Source: Spirosoma sp. (GTDB lineage Bacteria > Bacteroidota > Bacteroidia > Cytophagales > Spirosomataceae). Taken from it: a DNA stretch of 7,786 bases. The notes under the pieces were generated by a model. That model worked only from the letters and a program-made list of their open reading frames with translations. It searched no databases and was not told the origin of the DNA. The stretch spans positions 1 to 7,786 of the forward strand of contig JAQBNX010000240.1 of NCBI GenBank assembly GCA_028288385.1, in the 5' to 3' direction. Positions 6,192-7,786 of the stretch are shown in pieces. The first letter of the stretch is position 1; every line of letters begins with the position of its first letter. A program made the translations under genes and the position numbers.

Positions 6192-7094
6192 ATGCTCCAG
6201 ATTGCTTTTTCGCCGGTCTACCGGCTTCGGCTGCCCGAAGGGCACCGGTTTCCGATGCTAAAATACGAATTGATTCATGAACAACTGCTGTACGAAGGTA
6301 CCTGCACCGAGGCTAATTTCTTTGCCCCTGATCCTGCCGATGATCGCTACGTTTTGGGGGTGCATTCGGCTTCTTACGTACGCGACCTGAAAGCCCTGAC
6401 TGTCGACGCTAAAATGGTGCGTCGGATTGGCTTTCCACTAACCTCCGACCTTATCAAACGCGAATGGATTATTACGCAGGGCACGATTGACTGTACACAA
6501 AAGGCCCAACTCGACGGCGTAGCTATGAATGTGGCGGGCGGTACGCACCACGCCTTTCCAGACCGGGGCGAAGGCTTCTGTATGCTCAACGATGTGGGAG
6601 TGGCCGCTCATTATCTGCTTCAAAGCGGGCAATCGAAGCAGATTCTGGTGATTGACCTCGATGTACACCAGGGTAACGGAACGGCCGTAATGTTTGAGAA
6701 CGAACCCCGCGTATTTACGTTCAGTATGCACGGTAAAGACAACTACCCGCTGAGAAAAGAACACTCAGATTTAGACATTGAACTGCCCACCGGTATGGGC
6801 GACGAGTCATATCTAACTATCCTCTATAACACGCTGCCAGACCTGATTAGCCGCATTAAGCCTGACTTTCTATTTTTTGTGTCGGGTGTTGACATCCTGT
6901 CGTCGGATCGCCTGGGCAAGCTAAGCCTCAGCCGGGATGGATGCAAACAGCGCGATACGTTTGTGTTCCAGCAGGCTATTCGGCACGGTCTACCCATTGT
7001 AGTGTCGATGGGTGGTGGTTACTCACCCCGCCTGACCGACATTGTTGAAGCGCACTGCAACACATTTAGGATAGCAAACAGCCTATATTTCTAA
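6192..7094 (+). CDS. Histone deacetylase family (class IV/HDAC11-like) Zn-dependent deacylase
   Basis: This 300-residue protein has the arginase/deacetylase fold of histone deacetylases and acetoin/acetylpolyamine deacetylases, which remove acyl groups from amines using Zn2+. Features: N-terminal AFSPVYRLRLPEGHRFPM (5-22), the His pair H119/H120 in GGTHHAF, Zn ligands D157 and H159 in DLDVHQGNGT, third ligand D234 in SGVDILSSDRLG, and catalytic-type Y277 in GGGYSP. All active-site residues are present. The DxHQGNGT sequence, with Gln where class I enzymes have a second His, points to the class IV (HDAC11-like) group common in bacteria. The ATG at 6192 matches the family start; an upstream TTG at 6108 would add 28 residues with no family match. 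There is no signal peptide, so it acts in the cytoplasm. The substrate (acyl-lysine protein, polyamine or small metabolite) is unknown. It is divergent from the SDR gene. Confidence 0.93.
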   Translation: MLQIAFSPVYRLRLPEGHRFPMLKYELIHEQLLYEGTCTEANFFAPDPADDRYVLGVHSASYVRDLKALTVDAKMVRRIGFPLTSDLIKREWIITQGTIDCTQKAQLDGVAMNVAGGTHHAFPDRGEGFCMLNDVGVAAHYLLQSGQSKQILVIDLDVHQGNGTAVMFENEPRVFTFSMHGKDNYPLRKEHSDLDIELPTGMGDESYLTILYNTLPDLISRIKPDFLFFVSGVDILSSDRLGKLSLSRDGCKQRDTFVFQQAIRHGLPIVVSMGGGYSPRLTDIVEAHCNTFRIANSLYF

Positions 7095-7123
7095 ATCCAT
7101 TATAGTCTGATTAAATCCAAATT

Positions 7124-7234
7124 ATGAATTTTGTCAGTGCGATGGTAGGGCGGACAGAAGACAATACAGAAGCGGATATAATGGAAAGATATTCGGTGGT
7201 TAATCGTGAAGTTCGTTTATTAAGGCAGCGCTAA
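7124..7234 (+). CDS. Possible 36-residue micro-ORF, hypothetical
   Basis: An ATG at 7124 opens a 36-codon frame ending in TAA at 7232-7234. It begins 29 bases after the deacetylase stop, in an A/T-rich leader typical of start regions here (CAAATT before the ATG). The product begins MNFVSAMVGR and ends in a charged helix-like stretch (MERYSVVNREVRLLRQR, 20-36). It has no membrane segment or recognised domain. An ORF this short can occur by chance. It could also be the decayed end of a former gene. A strong hairpin begins inside its last codons. Confidence 0.25.
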   Translation: MNFVSAMVGRTEDNTEADIMERYSVVNREVRLLRQR

Positions 7235-7259
7235 TCAGGGGATTGCCCTAAGCCCTGCC
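7224..7259 (+). other. Strong imperfect hairpin at the micro-ORF stop
   Basis: GGCAGCGCT (7224-7232) pairs with AGCCCTGCC (7251-7259) with a single C-C mismatch, and inside it AGGG (7237-7240) pairs with CCCT (7246-7249) around a 5-base loop. The GC-rich stem is the strongest in the gap and overlaps the stop at 7232. No T-run follows directly (the next is CTTTTTCC, about 25 bases on), so a classical terminator is not shown. It could mark the 3' end of the deacetylase transcript or act in the leader of the aldolase gene. Confidence 0.45.
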
Positions 7260-7371
7260 AGCTGGACGTAACGGTTGATTTGCTTTTTCCTAACCAATCA
7301 ACAATCTTACCGCCATAATTGTGCAGGTACATGATGACCGTGTCTGAATTGCCGGTTTACTCACTTATTAA

Positions 7372-7786
7372 ATGAAGCAAAATATCGTTAAAACCCGGCT
7401 TACAAACACGCAGCCTGTTTTGGGCATCACATCCAACAGTACAGACCCCACCGTAGCTGAACTATGTGGTTTCTCGGGATTGGACTTCTATATGATCGAC
7501 GGTGAACACAGCCCCGTGACCACAGCACAGGTACAGGATATTGTTCGGGCGTGTGAAGTAAGCGGCATTACACCCTTAGCCCGGGTTAGGAGCAGTGATC
7601 CAAAGCTAATTCTGCAGTTTCTGGATGCAGGTGTTATGGGTCTGATGATGCCCGGAATTAAAACGGCAGATGACGCCGATACGCTGGTGCAGTCGGTCAT
7701 GTACCCACCCATGGGATCACGTAGCCTAGGGCCGGTTCGGGCAGCCGATTATTTACAGGGTAACATGAGCCAGGGCGAGTATATCC
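7372..7786 (+). CDS. HpcH/HpaI family aldolase (3' end outside window)
   Basis: The visible 138 codons begin at the ATG at 7372 (MKQNIVKTRL) and encode the first half of a class II, metal-dependent pyruvate aldolase of the HpcH/HpaI family; full members are about 250-260 residues. These enzymes split or form 2-keto-acids such as 4-hydroxy-2-oxoheptanedioate or 2-keto-3-deoxy-rhamnonate. Visible signatures: PVLGITSNSTDPTVAELCG (15-33), FYMIDGEHSP with H46 (catalytic His45 of HpaI), ARV with R71 (Arg70 of HpaI), LDAGVMGLMMPGI (84-96) and YPPMGSRSLG (111-120). The metal-binding Glu and Asp lie past the window edge and cannot be checked. Ser47 stands where most members have Gly in EHGP. The leader TTATTAA lacks a Shine-Dalgarno sequence. 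The true substrate cannot be told. Confidence 0.9.
   Translation, partial: MKQNIVKTRLTNTQPVLGITSNSTDPTVAELCGFSGLDFYMIDGEHSPVTTAQVQDIVRACEVSGITPLARVRSSDPKLILQFLDAGVMGLMMPGIKTADDADTLVQSVMYPPMGSRSLGPVRAADYLQGNMSQGEYI

Larger units (their letters stand above)
7095..7371. other. Intergenic region before the aldolase gene
   Basis: This 277-base gap holds a possible 36-codon ORF and the hairpin described separately. A second inverted repeat, GTTGATT (7274-7280) and AATCAAC (7296-7302), encloses a 15-base loop with a short T-run. No promoter with good -33 and -7 elements could be fixed before the aldolase ATG, and I see no tRNA or known RNA motif. Confidence 0.5.

Noticed and set aside
1..7786. CRISPR array, insertion sequence, tRNA or attachment site
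   Set aside because: No regularly spaced direct repeats, no transposase or terminal inverted repeats with target duplications, and no cloverleaf-like sequence were seen.

Overview
The window looks like chromosomal DNA of a member of the Bacteroidota, most likely a Cytophagales/Spirosomaceae-type bacterium (Spirosoma or a relative). This rests on the style of the proteins (a soluble PAS/GAF hybrid kinase, a DUF892 protein, a class IV-like histone deacetylase family protein, an HpcH/HpaI aldolase), on start codons that mostly lack a Shine-Dalgarno sequence and have A/T-rich leaders, and on roughly balanced GC in genes with AT-rich gaps. It is an inference from sequence; no search was run. I see no tRNA, rRNA, CRISPR array, insertion sequence or phage gene.

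Layout. Positions 1-3212 (+) hold the 3' part of a very large multi-sensor hybrid histidine kinase (PAS-GAF-PAS-PAS-HisKA-HATPase-REC-Hpt) whose N-terminus lies outside the window. After a 208-base gap with a weak candidate promoter comes a DUF892 (YciE/YciF-type ferritin-like) gene, 3421-4143 (+), with a disordered Ser/Gly/Thr/Asn tail. A strong bidirectional terminator hairpin (4208-4243) separates it from two convergent minus-strand genes read in tandem: an unrecognised 146-residue protein (5107 to 4667) followed 35 bases later by a small, very acidic, disordered protein (4631 to 4311).

Next is a minus-strand short-chain dehydrogenase/reductase (6067 to 5318), divergent from a plus-strand histone deacetylase-family gene (6192-7094). 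Their shared 124-base gap contains a 20-base perfect dyad, ACCAAAC-N6-GTTTGGT, that could be an operator. The last gap (7095-7371) carries a possible 36-codon micro-ORF whose stop codon lies in a strong imperfect hairpin. The window ends inside an HpcH/HpaI-type aldolase gene (7372 onward, +).

How the genes relate. I see no clear multi-gene pathway. The kinase has all the parts of an internal phosphorelay but no response regulator beside it. The DUF892 protein and the acidic small protein could both belong to stress physiology (inference). The SDR and the deacetylase may be co-regulated through their shared intergenic region. SDR and aldolase both fit sugar-acid or hydroxy/keto-acid metabolism, but they are not in one operon. 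No convincing new multi-gene system is visible; the best leads are the unrecognised minus-strand pair, the divergent-promoter dyad, and the micro-ORF with its hairpin.
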